NCBI GenBank assembly: GCA_964536025.1
Contig: CAZHXA010000001.1
Span: 66,894 to 130,893 of the forward strand
Length of the DNA: 64,000 nt
Reading direction: 5' to 3'
Origin: RGIG4576 sp964536025
GTDB lineage: Bacteria; Bacteroidota; Bacteroidia; Bacteroidales; Muribaculaceae
Position 1 is the first letter of the stretch, and each line of letters starts with the position of its first letter. The position numbers were made by a program, and so were the translations under genes. Positions 8,740 through 18,051 of the stretch are shown in pieces. The notes beneath the pieces are model-generated. The model saw only the letters and a program-made list of their open reading frames with translations. It had not been told where the DNA came from and made no database searches.

Positions 8740-9531
8740 TTACTTTACACTATATTTAAGCCCTTCTATCACCGAATGCGTAAAACCACATGCTTCCATC
8801 GCATTCAAGCCTTTTATGGTAACTCCACCCGGAGTGGTAACTTTATCTATTTCAACTTCGGGATGGTTATCATCGGCTTCAAGTAATGCCACAGCACCCT
8901 TCAAAGTTTGCATGACAATATGCTTTGCATCCTCAGGATACAAGCCAAGTTCCACACCTCCTTCCATTGCAGCTCTTACATAACGTAATGCGTATGCAAT
9001 ACCACACGATGCTAGAGCCATTCCTGCACCCATCAAACGCTCTTCCACCATCATAACCGCACCAAGCTCTCCAAAAACAGATTTCACCATTTCAATTTGC
9101 TCAGTAGTGGCATTTTCAGCACATAAAAAAGTCATACTTTCATGCACTCTTGCCGCAGTGTTAGGCATAGCACACATCACAACAGGTTTTTCACAATAAT
9201 CCTTCGCCAATTCGACCAAATGCTCTGTAGTCATGCCTGCCACAACCGAAACAATTATCTGACGGCAGAAATCCACTTTAGGCATCAACGGTTTCAACAC
9301 CGAGTCAAGCAACCACGGTTTAACTACTGCAATTATTATATCGGTACCAGATACAGCCACCTCATTGTCGGTGGAAACATTTATATCTTTATCAAACTGT
9401 TTAAGAGCATCAAGCTCCCGCTGAGACGGACAGCACACAGTAATATCGCATGCTTTTACTCTATTACCCGCAGCCAAGCCACGAACAATAGCACCACCCA
9501 TATTTCCGGCACCTATTATCCCGACTTTCAT
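8740..9531 (-). CDS. proC: Pyrroline-5-carboxylate reductase
   Basis: NADPH-dependent reduction of 1-pyrroline-5-carboxylate to proline, the last step of proline synthesis. The Rossmann nucleotide motif GIIGAGNMGGA lies at residues 4-14. The C-terminal dimer/active-site helix carries the family hallmark VTTPGGVTIKGL (about 233-244). Length 263 is typical. Its start codon overlaps the argD stop by one base, so translation is probably coupled. Its place at the end of an arginine cluster fits the shared glutamate-semialdehyde/ornithine chemistry. Confidence 0.95.
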   Translation of the reverse strand: MKVGIIGAGNMGGAIVRGLAAGNRVKACDITVCCPSQRELDALKQFDKDINVSTDNEVAVSGTDIIIAVVKPWLLDSVLKPLMPKVDFCRQIIVSVVAGMTTEHLVELAKDYCEKPVVMCAMPNTAARVHESMTFLCAENATTEQIEMVKSVFGELGAVMMVEERLMGAGMALASCGIAYALRYVRAAMEGGVELGLYPEDAKHIVMQTLKGAVALLEADDNHPEVEIDKVTTPGGVTIKGLNAMEACGFTHSVIEGLKYSVK

Positions 9532-10652
9532 TATAATACGGCTTTGAATCTCTTAATAAATTCATCGACATCGCTCTTTGTCAACACCAATGGAGGCAAC
9601 AGTCTTAAAACATTTGTACCCGATGCTCCGGTAAACACTTTTTGTTCAAAAAGTAATTTACGACGCAATTCCTTTACAGGCTCTTCAAATTCCAATCCAA
9701 TCATAAGTCCACGACCACGCACTTCCTTGATTTGAGGAAATTGTTTTAACTGTTCTATTAAATAATCGCCTACTTCGCGAGCATTCTCAACAAGATTTTC
9801 CGATTCAAAAATATCAAGCACTGCAATTCCTGCGGCACAAGCCAAATGATTTCCGCCAAAAGTTGTACCAAGCATGCCATAGACCGGTTTTATAGCAGGA
9901 TTTATCAACAATCCACCCAGAGGAAAACCATTTCCTATGCCTTTTGCCATAGTAATAATATCTGGACGTATTTCTGCATATTGATGTGCAAAGAATTTTC
10001 CTGAACGTCCATAACCACTTTGTATTTCATCAAGAATCAACAATGTACCGGTTTCTGTACAAACTCTACGTAAATCCTTTAAGAAATCATCATTAGGAAT
10101 CTGTACTCCACCTACGCCTTGAATACCTTCAATGATTACTGCACACACATCACCTGCAACTAATTCTTTGCGAACTGTATCTATATCATTTAGTGGTACA
10201 AACGTAACATGACCACTCTCATTGACCGGAGCAACGATTTTAGGATTATCAGTAGCTTCTACAGCCAAAGACGTGCGTCCATGAAAGGCTTTTTTAAACG
10301 ACAACACACGCGTGCGACCTGTGTGAAAAGAAGCAAGTTTCAATGCGTTTTCATTTGCTTCGGCTCCTGAATTTACCAAGAACAATTGATAATCATCATA
10401 ACCTGAAATTTTTCCAAGTTTATCAGCCATCCGTTGTTGCAAAGAGTTCACTACCGAGTTGGAATAAAAAACAAGATTCTCAGCTTGAGTCTTCAAAGCC
10501 TCAACATAATGAGGGTGAGAATGACCTACCGATATTACTGCATGACCTCCATAAAGGTCAAGATATTCATTTCCTTCAGCGTCGTAAGTATGTACCCCAC
10601 GACCTTTAACTATTTCTATATCAAAAAGTGGATATACATCAAAAAGTTTCAT
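9531..10652 (-). CDS. argD: N-acyl-ornithine aminotransferase
   Basis: PLP-dependent class III aminotransferase converting N-acyl-glutamate semialdehyde to N-acyl-ornithine. The PLP-binding Asp is in LILDEIQSGYGR (Asp208) and the Schiff-base Lys is Lys237 in MAKGIGNGFPLGG. The NSGAEANE phosphate-binding motif is at about 94-101. Length 373 is normal. In Bacteroides the pathway is known to use succinylated rather than acetylated intermediates (N-succinylornithine carbamoyltransferase of B. fragilis), so the true substrate here may be the succinyl form. It overlaps proC by one base. Confidence 0.94.
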   Translation of the reverse strand: MKLFDVYPLFDIEIVKGRGVHTYDAEGNEYLDLYGGHAVISVGHSHPHYVEALKTQAENLVFYSNSVVNSLQQRMADKLGKISGYDDYQLFLVNSGAEANENALKLASFHTGRTRVLSFKKAFHGRTSLAVEATDNPKIVAPVNESGHVTFVPLNDIDTVRKELVAGDVCAVIIEGIQGVGGVQIPNDDFLKDLRRVCTETGTLLILDEIQSGYGRSGKFFAHQYAEIRPDIITMAKGIGNGFPLGGLLINPAIKPVYGMLGTTFGGNHLACAAGIAVLDIFESENLVENAREVGDYLIEQLKQFPQIKEVRGRGLMIGLEFEEPVKELRRKLLFEQKVFTGASGTNVLRLLPPLVLTKSDVDEFIKRFKAVL

Positions 10653-10681
10653 TTCTTTTGTCTAATATAATTATATAAATA

Positions 10682-10703
10682 AAGACGGAGCAAGCCCCGT
10701 CTT
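10682..10703 (-). terminator. Hairpin between argC and argD
   Basis: AAGACGG (10682-10688) pairs with CCGTCTT (10697-10703). On the minus strand it is followed by TTTATTTATA, a weak T-tract, so it probably gives only partial termination between argC and argD. Confidence 0.5.
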
Positions 10704-10733
10704 CTTATTTCTATTTTGAGGCTGTCAACCTTA

Positions 10734-11708
10734 TTAGAAAGCTGAGGGTTTTAGTTTTAAGCCGGTACACTCATGTAAACCAAACAAAAGATTCATGTTA
10801 TGTACTGCTTGTCCTGAAGCACCTTTTAACAAATTATCAATCACACTCACTACAAGTAGCTTTCCGTCTTCTTTTATAAGGTGAATCAAGCACTTGTTAG
10901 TATTGACAACATCTTTCAAATCGGGCATTTTATCTACCACAAAAGTGAAATTATGATCGGCATAATATTCTTCATACAATTCACGCACCACATTCAATTC
11001 CACAGGACAATCAAGATAAGCAGTGGTAAAAATACCTCTCGAAAAACATCCTCTTACAGGTATAAAATCTATATTGGATTTAAAACTGTTTTGCAATTTA
11101 AGCATAGATTGGCGAATTTCAGCCAAGTGCTGATGCTTAAACGGCTTATAGATGCTTACATTATCGTTACGCCATGAATAATGCGATGTTGCACCCGGTT
11201 TTACACCGGCTCCGGTACTTCCGGTTATTGCATTTACGTGAATATCGCTATTCAATAACAGATTTTTAGCCAAAGGTAATAATGCAAGTTGAATACATGT
11301 GGCAAAGCATCCGGGATTTGCTATATGTATAGCACCTTCTTTAACTATTCTACGACGATTTAACTCAGGCAATCCATAATAAAAATCATGAGTTCCATCA
11401 TCGATTCTATAATCTTGCGAAAGGTCTATAATTCGTAAATCGGCTGGTAATATGTTATTTTCCATAAACTTGCGAGTTTCTCCGTGAGGAGTACAAAAGA
11501 ACAACACGTTTATGTCTTCAAAAGGAGTTTCGGAGGTAAAACGCAAGTCCAAGTCGCCCACAAGTCCTTGATGAACATCAGTCACCAAGTTTCCTGCATT
11601 ACTATTACTATTAACCCATTTAAGTTCCACATCGGGATGAATAAGCAACAATCTTATTAACTCACCCGCTGTGTATCCTGCTCCACCTATTATTCCGGCT
11701 TTTATCAT
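10734..11708 (-). CDS. argC: N-acyl-gamma-glutamyl-phosphate reductase
   Basis: NADPH-dependent reduction of N-acyl-glutamyl phosphate to the semialdehyde. The Rossmann motif GIIGGAGYTAGE is at residues 5-16 and the catalytic Cys134 lies in the hallmark HIANPGCFATC. A second family signature, TGSTGAGVKPG, follows. Length 324 matches the short type-1 form. Its ATG overlaps the argG stop codon by one base, pointing to translational coupling. As for argD, an acetyl or a succinyl substrate cannot be told apart here. Confidence 0.95.
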   Translation of the reverse strand: MIKAGIIGGAGYTAGELIRLLLIHPDVELKWVNSNSNAGNLVTDVHQGLVGDLDLRFTSETPFEDINVLFFCTPHGETRKFMENNILPADLRIIDLSQDYRIDDGTHDFYYGLPELNRRRIVKEGAIHIANPGCFATCIQLALLPLAKNLLLNSDIHVNAITGSTGAGVKPGATSHYSWRNDNVSIYKPFKHQHLAEIRQSMLKLQNSFKSNIDFIPVRGCFSRGIFTTAYLDCPVELNVVRELYEEYYADHNFTFVVDKMPDLKDVVNTNKCLIHLIKEDGKLLVVSVIDNLLKGASGQAVHNMNLLFGLHECTGLKLKPSAF

Positions 11709-12919
11709 TACTCTTCTATTTTACCGTTTCGTTTTTGAATGTTATAGAATATTTTCATTTGATTTCCAAGAATACGAGTAAATCCTTTCACATCGTCGGC
11801 AGTCCAGCCCTTACTTAATTCACCGTATTCGCCAAAGTCACTCTTCATTAAATCAAACGGACTTTCAACGCCTACCAATACATAATGATAAGGTTTCAAG
11901 TCAACAATCACACGACCAGTTACATTATCTTGAGAAGATTCCAAGAATGCTTCCATATCACGCATTACAGGTTCAAGATATTGTGCTTCGTGCAAGAACA
12001 TACCATACCAAGTGCCTATTTGGTCTTTCCAATATTGTTGCCACTTTGTCAAAGTATGTTTTTCAAGCATTTTATGAGCAGCAATGATAAGCATAGGAGC
12101 TCCGGCTTCAAAGCCCACGCGTCCTTTAATACCGATAATAGTATCACCTATGTGCATATCACGTCCAAGTGCATAAGGAGCCACAATTTCTTCAAGATAT
12201 TGAATAGCCGACACTTTATCATCAAATTTCAATCCATTTACAGCTGCAATTTCACCTTGTTCAAAGTCCAATGTTATGCGACTGTTTTCGGTAGCTGTCA
12301 TTTGAGTTGGATAAGCTTCTTCAGGAAGAGTTTCATTGCTTTTCAATGTTTCCTTTCCTCCGATACTTGTTCCCCACAAGCCTTTATTAATACTATATTC
12401 CAATTTTGTAAAATCGGCAACATAGCCATGCTCCTTCAAATAATTTATTTCATACTCACGAGTAAGATTTTTATCACGAGTAGGAGTGATTATTTCAATT
12501 TCAGGAGCAAGAATTTGGAAAGTCAAGTCAAAACGAATTTGGTCATTTCCGGCACTTGTACTTCCGTGAGCAACATACTTAGCACCTACTTTCTTGGCAT
12601 AATTAATAATTGCCAATGCTTGAAAAATGCGTTCCGAGCTTACTGAAATAGGATAAGTTCCGTTACGTAGCACATTACCAAATACCATATAACGGATACT
12701 TTTTTCATAATATTCTTGTGTTATATCCAATGTTGCATGCTCTACAGCTCCAAGAGCCAAAGCACGCTCTTCTATATTCTTTAATTCTTCAGCATTAAAG
12801 CCTCCTGTATTAGCTATTGCAGTATATACTTCATAACCGCAATCTTCGCTAAGATACTTTACACAATAAGAAGTATCAAGACCGCCACTGAATGCCAATA
12901 CAACTTTCTTCTTTTCCAT
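11708..12919 (-). CDS. argG: Argininosuccinate synthase
   Basis: ATP-dependent condensation of citrulline and aspartate to argininosuccinate. The N-terminal ATP pyrophosphatase loop SGGLDTS occupies residues 11-17. The substrate-binding segment around AHGSTSAGNDQIRF and the aspartate/citrulline region near residues 170-200 (GLWGTSIGGKE) are present. Length 403 is right for the family. Gene order argR, GNAT, argG, argC, argD, proC is the arrangement known from Bacteroides. No argH, argB or carbamoyltransferase is in the window, so the pathway must be completed elsewhere. Confidence 0.95.
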   Translation of the reverse strand: MEKKKVVLAFSGGLDTSYCVKYLSEDCGYEVYTAIANTGGFNAEELKNIEERALALGAVEHATLDITQEYYEKSIRYMVFGNVLRNGTYPISVSSERIFQALAIINYAKKVGAKYVAHGSTSAGNDQIRFDLTFQILAPEIEIITPTRDKNLTREYEINYLKEHGYVADFTKLEYSINKGLWGTSIGGKETLKSNETLPEEAYPTQMTATENSRITLDFEQGEIAAVNGLKFDDKVSAIQYLEEIVAPYALGRDMHIGDTIIGIKGRVGFEAGAPMLIIAAHKMLEKHTLTKWQQYWKDQIGTWYGMFLHEAQYLEPVMRDMEAFLESSQDNVTGRVIVDLKPYHYVLVGVESPFDLMKSDFGEYGELSKGWTADDVKGFTRILGNQMKIFYNIQKRNGKIEE

Positions 12920-12991
12920 AATTTTTATTTTCTTGTTTTTATACCAATCAATTAATTAAATTCTTTTTCACTTTCACAACGATGACTGCTA

Positions 12992-13552
12992 TCATTTTTT
13001 GTCGTCTTTATGCTCTTCGGGATCATATAACAATCCTGTACACAAGCACATGTGTCGTGCATTACGTTGAAGAATATCAAAATTCACACAACTTTCACAT
13101 CCTCGCCAAAAAGCTTCATCATCGGTAAGCGAAGGAAATGTAACAGGGCGAAAACCCAATTCATTGTTGATTTTCATTACCGCCTCTCCTGTAGTCAAAC
13201 TGAAAATTTTTGCATCAGGAAACATTTCACGCGATAAATCAAAAATTCGTCGTTTTATTCTTTTAGCCAAACCCAATTTACGAAAATCAGGATTTACTAT
13301 CAAACCAGAATTTGCCACAAACGTTTTATTACTCCAGCACTCAATATAGCTGAAACCGGCAAATTGTCCGTGATATAGAGCAAGCACAGCTTTACCCTCA
13401 ATCATTTTTTGCTTGACATATTCAGGCGAGCGTTTAGCTATACCTGTGCCACGCACTTTAGCCGCACGGTTTATAGTATCAAGGACCTCATCTACATACT
13501 TGACATGTTCCGCACTGGCAACAACGATTTCAATTTCTTCTGCTTTAATCAT
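12992..13552 (-). CDS. GNAT acyltransferase of the arginine cluster, candidate N-acylglutamate synthase
   Basis: GNAT-fold N-acyltransferase, with the acyl-CoA pyrophosphate-binding region in VNPDFRKLGLAKRIKRRIF (about residues 107-125). The N-terminal half forms the usual beta sheet. The C-terminal part carries several Cys (CESC, CLCTG), which is unusual for a plain acetyltransferase. It sits between argR and argG in a cluster without a classical argA or argJ. The same gene position in Bacteroides has been linked to the first, glutamate-acylating step of arginine synthesis. That role is inferred from context and not proven by any motif. Confidence 0.75.
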   Translation of the reverse strand: MIKAEEIEIVVASAEHVKYVDEVLDTINRAAKVRGTGIAKRSPEYVKQKMIEGKAVLALYHGQFAGFSYIECWSNKTFVANSGLIVNPDFRKLGLAKRIKRRIFDLSREMFPDAKIFSLTTGEAVMKINNELGFRPVTFPSLTDDEAFWRGCESCVNFDILQRNARHMCLCTGLLYDPEEHKDDKK

Positions 13553-13627
13553 TTTTTAATATAAAACAATCTCTTTTTTCTTATAAGTTATATATTTTTA
13601 TAACCACCACAATCTTACAAAAAACTA

Positions 13628-14128
13628 TCAATCAGCTGTTTCATCGATTGTCAAAGGCAAGAATTTTGCAAATATTTTTTTTGCTTCCTCTCTGCTTACA
13701 TCTTCACGCAAAACAGCAAAAACGGTATCAGCACCGGCAACAGTTCCCAATATTTCAGGAGATTTACTCATGTCTATATCATAAGCAAGCCCGCTTGCAT
13801 ATCCGTTTCGGGTCTTTATCACAGCTATATGCCCTGAAAATTGCAAAGAGATAAAGCTTGTGGAATGGACTGAATATGACGATGATGACAATCCTTTTGA
13901 CAACATCGAATCCTGCAAATCATTGCTATCGGGAATCATATACATATATCCTCCCATATCAGTTGCCACTTTTGTGGCTTTCAATGTTTTCAAGTCCCTT
14001 GACAATGTGGCTTGAGTAACAATATATCCATTGGTCGCCAATAAATGAGCAAGTTCATCTTGACTTCCTACACAGTTATTTTTAATCAACTTTACAATAA
14101 GCTGCAGGCGTGTCTTTTTATTTCTCAT
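13628..14128 (-). CDS. argR: Arginine repressor ArgR
   Basis: Hexameric arginine-sensing transcription regulator. The N-terminal winged helix (residues 5-70) has the recognition-helix motif TQATLSRDLK. The C-terminal arginine-binding and oligomerisation domain has GTVAGADTVFAVLR (about 128-141), the usual arginine-contact signature. A low-complexity Ser-rich linker (SSSSYSVHSTSF) joins the domains. Length 166 is slightly above the usual 150-156 because of that linker. It heads the arg cluster and probably controls it and itself; a palindrome resembling an ARG box lies upstream. Confidence 0.95.
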   Translation of the reverse strand: MRNKKTRLQLIVKLIKNNCVGSQDELAHLLATNGYIVTQATLSRDLKTLKATKVATDMGGYMYMIPDSNDLQDSMLSKGLSSSSYSVHSTSFISLQFSGHIAVIKTRNGYASGLAYDIDMSKSPEILGTVAGADTVFAVLREDVSREEAKKIFAKFLPLTIDETAD

Positions 14129-14165
14129 AGACCCAAAATTTATGTAAACACTCTATTTCACGATA

Positions 14166-14173
14166 CAAAAATA
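14166..14173 (-). promoter_or_regulatory. Putative -7 box of argR
   Basis: TATTTTTG on the minus strand (14173-14166), about 40 bp before the ATG. A CTTTGC element further upstream gives a spacer of only about 16 bp, so the -33 element is uncertain. Confidence 0.45.
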
Positions 14174-14213
14174 ACAACAATATTTTTAGCAAAGCTTTAT
14201 TTTATGTCAAAAA

Positions 14214-14228
14214 TGCATTTTTATGCGA
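14214..14228. promoter_or_regulatory. Candidate ArgR operator (ARG box-like palindrome)
   Basis: TGCAT-TTTT-ATGCG-A: two 5-bp arms (4 of 5 pairs symmetric) around four T. This is the same layout as the E. coli ARG box (TGAAT-w4-ATTCA). It overlaps a perfect 14-bp palindrome, AAAAATGCATTTTT, at 14209-14222. It lies about 85 bp upstream of argR and just upstream of the putative promoter. Confidence 0.4.
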
Positions 14229-14284
14229 TTTTTTGCCAAAAAAAACTCAAAAAGCTCAATTTTAGCACATTTTACCAATAACAA

Positions 14285-14318
14285 ATGGTGGATTCTCATG
14301 ACCATGAAACTCCACCAT
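14285..14318 (-). terminator. Hairpin after mltD
   Basis: ATGGTGGA (14285-14292) pairs with TCCACCAT (14311-14318), and an inner CATGA-type stem extends the hairpin. It lies 27 bp beyond the mltD stop. The following T-tract is weak (TTTGTTATT), so efficiency is uncertain. Confidence 0.55.
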
Positions 14319-14344
14319 CTATCTTTTTCTCTTAACGTTGAATT

Positions 14345-16219
14345 TTATCGTTTTTTTCTCTTACTTGACTTAACTTTTGAACGAGAAGTTTTAGCTTCTT
14401 GCTTTTTCATCTTCGGTATAGTAAGTTTTTGTCCCGGTTTAATCTTATTGTTAGTAATAGAATTGGCTTTCTTCAAGTCATTAACAGTTATACCATATTT
14501 TTCTGCAATAAGATATAATGACTCTCCCGATTTAACCGTGTGAGATGATGTTGCAGAAGATGTATTCTCCGCAACATTCTTCGCTCTTGGTACTTTCAAT
14601 TGTTGACCCACTTTAAGATCATTGTTTCTCAAATTATTTGCCTCTTTCAAATCGCTTACTGTTATTCCATATCGTTCTGAAATTATATACAATGATTCTC
14701 CTGATTTAACCTTATGTGTTCCTGTATAATTATTTTTAGCTTTTTTATTTTCTACCGGTGTAGCAACAACTTCTTTTTGAGTTTTCTTCACTTCAGGTTT
14801 CTTTGCCTTAGGTTTCTCTTCCGGCTCAGAATTATCGGCTAATGTAGCTTGCAAAGCCAAGCTATCTGCTTCCGCCAATTCTTCAGGAGTTTCTTCCTCT
14901 ATAGGACGATAAACCTTAACTTTCTCTGTAACTTTTATCTTTAGTCGCTTACCTGCAGTAAGATTGTTATTTTTCAAACCATTTGCTTTTTTTATAGCAC
15001 TTACGGACGTTCCATATTTTTTCGCAATTTTACCCAAGCTTTCACCTTTTTTTACTTTATGGTATTTTGTTACAGTTTGAGTTTCATAAGTGTATTCACC
15101 CTTAGCATCAGAAGCGATTTGTTCCATTTGAGGTTCAACAACCAATCTCGGTTGGTAAGAAGAAGCATTATTATTAAAAATGCTATCTTCGCTCATCAAG
15201 AAACTATAAATCTGTTGCGAAGGCAAAGCTAAAGTATAAGCACGTGCATTTCCGGGTATTACATCTTTACGATATTGCGGATTCAATACACGAATAGCCT
15301 CAACAGGTATATTTAACACATTGGCTATTTGATGGAAATGTATACGGCGATTCACTCTCACTGTATCCACAACTATAGGTTTCTTAGCCAAAGCCGGACT
15401 GATATTGTGATATTTAAAATAGGTCATTGCATAATTTGCTGCAATAAATGCAGGAACATAACCACGAGTTTCTTTTGGCAAAAATGCATATATTTGCCAA
15501 AAATCCTTTCCGGAGCCACCAGCTCTGCGAATAGCTTGATTTACCTTGCCCGGTCCACAATTATAAGCAGCTATAGCAAGAGACCAATCATTATATATAC
15601 TATGCAATTGTTTCAAATATTTTGCAGCCATTTCTGACGACTTATATGGATCTAGACGTTCATCTACAAGAGAATTTATCTCAAGTCCCAAGCCTTTACC
15701 GGTTCTTACCATGAATTGCCATAAACCGGCTGCACCTACACGCGATTTTGCAACAGGATCGAGAGCCGACTCCACAACAGGTAAATATTTTAATTCAAGA
15801 GGTAAGCCTTCTTGTTCTAAAGCCTGTTCAAATATTGGCATATAATAAAGGCTCATACCAAGCATTGCTTCAACCAATGTGCGTTTTTTCACAACATACA
15901 TATCAATAAATTTACGCACTTCCTTGTTATATGGCATTTCTATCAATGATGGTATCTTGCTCAATCGTTCAATATACTCCTCATCGCTTGCTTCATTACT
16001 TGACTTAGATTCCACATCTTCATCAAGTACTGTATAATTTTGCAAATACCAATTTTGCAATAAAGCTTCAGTATCGGTCTCAAAGCTAAACGGAGTAGCT
16101 GTCGTTACTGTATCATTAAGAGTTTCTTTCACAGTCAAAATGGTGTGTTTTTGAGTAGCAGCAACTGCTCCCGATGCAACCATTCCGGAAAGTATCAATA
16201 TCAAAAATTTCTTCTTCAT
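14345..16219 (-). CDS. mltD: Lytic murein transglycosylase D with three LysM domains
   Basis: Periplasmic or outer-membrane-associated enzyme that cleaves peptidoglycan glycan strands. A signal segment covers residues 1-20. The SLT domain spans about 120-270, with catalytic Glu150 in LPVVESALDP and the GLWQFM, AYNCGPG and YVP motifs. Three LysM repeats follow at about 386-430, 500-545 and 560-605, binding GlcNAc-containing glycan, and then a very basic Lys/Arg tail. Between LysM1 and LysM2 there is a Glu/Lys-rich low-complexity linker. It is last of a parA-parB-DUF5683-mltD run, a gene order common in Bacteroidetes. Confidence 0.95.
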   Translation of the reverse strand: MKKKFLILILSGMVASGAVAATQKHTILTVKETLNDTVTTATPFSFETDTEALLQNWYLQNYTVLDEDVESKSSNEASDEEYIERLSKIPSLIEMPYNKEVRKFIDMYVVKKRTLVEAMLGMSLYYMPIFEQALEQEGLPLELKYLPVVESALDPVAKSRVGAAGLWQFMVRTGKGLGLEINSLVDERLDPYKSSEMAAKYLKQLHSIYNDWSLAIAAYNCGPGKVNQAIRRAGGSGKDFWQIYAFLPKETRGYVPAFIAANYAMTYFKYHNISPALAKKPIVVDTVRVNRRIHFHQIANVLNIPVEAIRVLNPQYRKDVIPGNARAYTLALPSQQIYSFLMSEDSIFNNNASSYQPRLVVEPQMEQIASDAKGEYTYETQTVTKYHKVKKGESLGKIAKKYGTSVSAIKKANGLKNNNLTAGKRLKIKVTEKVKVYRPIEEETPEELAEADSLALQATLADNSEPEEKPKAKKPEVKKTQKEVVATPVENKKAKNNYTGTHKVKSGESLYIISERYGITVSDLKEANNLRNNDLKVGQQLKVPRAKNVAENTSSATSSHTVKSGESLYLIAEKYGITVNDLKKANSITNNKIKPGQKLTIPKMKKQEAKTSRSKVKSSKRKKR

Positions 16220-16248
16220 TTACTTCTATAATCGTCTTTTTGTAATCT

Positions 16249-17064
16249 CTAAAAATTAAAAGCACATTGCAACCCGAGTGATGGCAATTTTTTATCGGTA
16301 TATTGCGGATTTATCACTGCCGGCTTTACTTGCATACTTAAATCCTCCGATATATCAAAATTCATAAGAGATGCATCAACATAAGCGTCAACGACACACA
16401 AAAGATACATTCCCACCATGCTGATTACACACAATTCCTTATTTCGGCGATAATAATCTTTTTTTGATTTAAGAGCTTTTTTCAGCCATGCCATATCAAG
16501 ATCTTCCTCTTTTGTCGTAGGAGGATAGAAATCCATATAACTTTTTGTTGAAGGATCGTTGTCCATTGCATCTCGATAGGCTTTAGTATAATCAACATAC
16601 ATTTTATTATTCCATGCCGTAGCATAACCTAAACCCACAAAACCACCCACAACTAATGGAAGTTTCCAATAGCGTCGGTTATAAACCTGCCCTAATCCCG
16701 GGCATAACAATGACAACCACATAGCTCTATTTGGATCGGGCTTAAACAATCTTACTTTTCCGTAATCAATACGATTTATAGAATCGTTAAGGATGGAATC
16801 TTGCATATACTTCAACTCAGCGAAATGCTTTTTAGCTTCTACAGAATCCACACTCATCATCAAAGTATCTGTGAGTTGTACGGTATCTTGTAATAATATA
16901 TGTTTTACAGGAGTTTGCGGCTTCAGTCCGTTTCTTCTCAACTCCTTTTGACGCTCTTTAAGATTTAGATTTACATTTAAAGTATCGGCTACTTCCTGCG
17001 CATTTAACGAACACATAAAGAACATACTCGACAATATTGCCAAGCAGCACCAAAACTCTCTCAT
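16249..17064 (-). CDS. DUF5683 membrane protein
   Basis: Conserved Bacteroidetes protein of unknown function that typically sits next to parB, as here. I place the start at the ATG at 17064 (MREFWCCLAILSS), which gives a signal sequence; an upstream TTG would only add a poor extension. A signal peptide (about 1-22) is followed by a charged periplasmic segment. The DUF5683 core then shows the typical RAMWLSLLCPGLGQVYNRRYWKLP, with hydrophobic helices near the middle and at ELCVISMVGMYLLCVVDAYVDA. Gaps to parB and mltD are short, so it is probably cotranscribed. Confidence 0.88.
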   Translation of the reverse strand: MREFWCCLAILSSMFFMCSLNAQEVADTLNVNLNLKERQKELRRNGLKPQTPVKHILLQDTVQLTDTLMMSVDSVEAKKHFAELKYMQDSILNDSINRIDYGKVRLFKPDPNRAMWLSLLCPGLGQVYNRRYWKLPLVVGGFVGLGYATAWNNKMYVDYTKAYRDAMDNDPSTKSYMDFYPPTTKEEDLDMAWLKKALKSKKDYYRRNKELCVISMVGMYLLCVVDAYVDASLMNFDISEDLSMQVKPAVINPQYTDKKLPSLGLQCAFNF

Positions 17065-17123
17065 TATTTTCTCTTTCACATTCACAAAATTCAAAAACAA
17101 ACTGTTCGCAAATAACTTTTTTT

Positions 17124-18026
17124 TTAAGATTTTTGCGAATCATTATTTTTTAATTTGTCAAAGATACTAATTAATCGCTCTAATTCCACCTCATTTTTGA
17201 AAGGAAATGTTATTTTTCCTTTACCATTCACATCGCAAGTAAACTTAACATCGGTAGAAAAAGCCGAAGATAAATGTTTTTGTAGAATTTTATAATCACT
17301 GTCTTCCAAGCGTTTAACCTGTTTAGGCTCTACCATTTCACCCGCTTCAGCCATTTCTTGATATTGCTTTGCAAGAGCTTCGACTTGTCGAACCGATAAA
17401 CTTTTTTTAATAGTTTCATTATAAAGTTTCAACTGCATAGATGGCTTTTCTACCATCAAAATAGCTCTTGCGTGTCCCATATCCACGAAGTGATCTCGTA
17501 ATCCAAGTTGTACTTCAGCAGGTAATTTCAACAATCTTAGAAAATTTGCAATTGTTGCACGTTTTTTACCAATTCTTTCACTCAAACGTTCTTGAGTAAG
17601 CTTATATTGCTCTATTAATTTTTTAAAAGTTAAAGCAATTTCTATTGCATTTAGATCTTCACGCTGAATATTTTCAATAAGAGCCATTTCGGTCAACTCT
17701 GTATCGGTTGCCGTGCGAATATAAGCGGGAACAGTCTCCAATCCGGCAAGTTTAGCAGCTCTATAACGACGCTCTCCCGATATTATTTGATAACTATCTG
17801 AAGTAACCTTTCTTAAAGTAAGCGGTTGAATGATGCCGAGTTCACGAATTGACATAGCCAATTCTTCAAGGGCATTCTCATCAAAAAAATTACGTGGCTG
17901 ATCGGGATTTGGAGAAATTCGGTCTATCGCAATTTCATTAATTACCGAAGAACCTTCGGTTTGAACATCGTCCATTGAAATAAGAGAATCAAGTCCCCTA
18001 CCCAGTGCATTTCTTTTAATTGCCAT
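17124..18026 (-). CDS. parB: Chromosome partitioning protein ParB
   Basis: parS-binding CTPase that spreads on origin-proximal DNA. The N-terminal ParB/Srx CTP-binding domain has the GERRYRAAKLAG motif (about 82-93) and the ENIQREDLNAIE box 2. A helix-turn-helix follows (about 140-170, RIGKKRATIANFLRLL) and then a C-terminal dimerisation domain. Length 300 is normal. It directly follows parA with a 25-bp gap. No canonical parS (TGTTTCACGTGAAACA-like) was seen in the window. Confidence 0.96.
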   Translation of the reverse strand: MAIKRNALGRGLDSLISMDDVQTEGSSVINEIAIDRISPNPDQPRNFFDENALEELAMSIRELGIIQPLTLRKVTSDSYQIISGERRYRAAKLAGLETVPAYIRTATDTELTEMALIENIQREDLNAIEIALTFKKLIEQYKLTQERLSERIGKKRATIANFLRLLKLPAEVQLGLRDHFVDMGHARAILMVEKPSMQLKLYNETIKKSLSVRQVEALAKQYQEMAEAGEMVEPKQVKRLEDSDYKILQKHLSSAFSTDVKFTCDVNGKGKITFPFKNEVELERLISIFDKLKNNDSQKS

Positions 18027-18051
18027 TTTATTTATAATAATATCTTATTAA

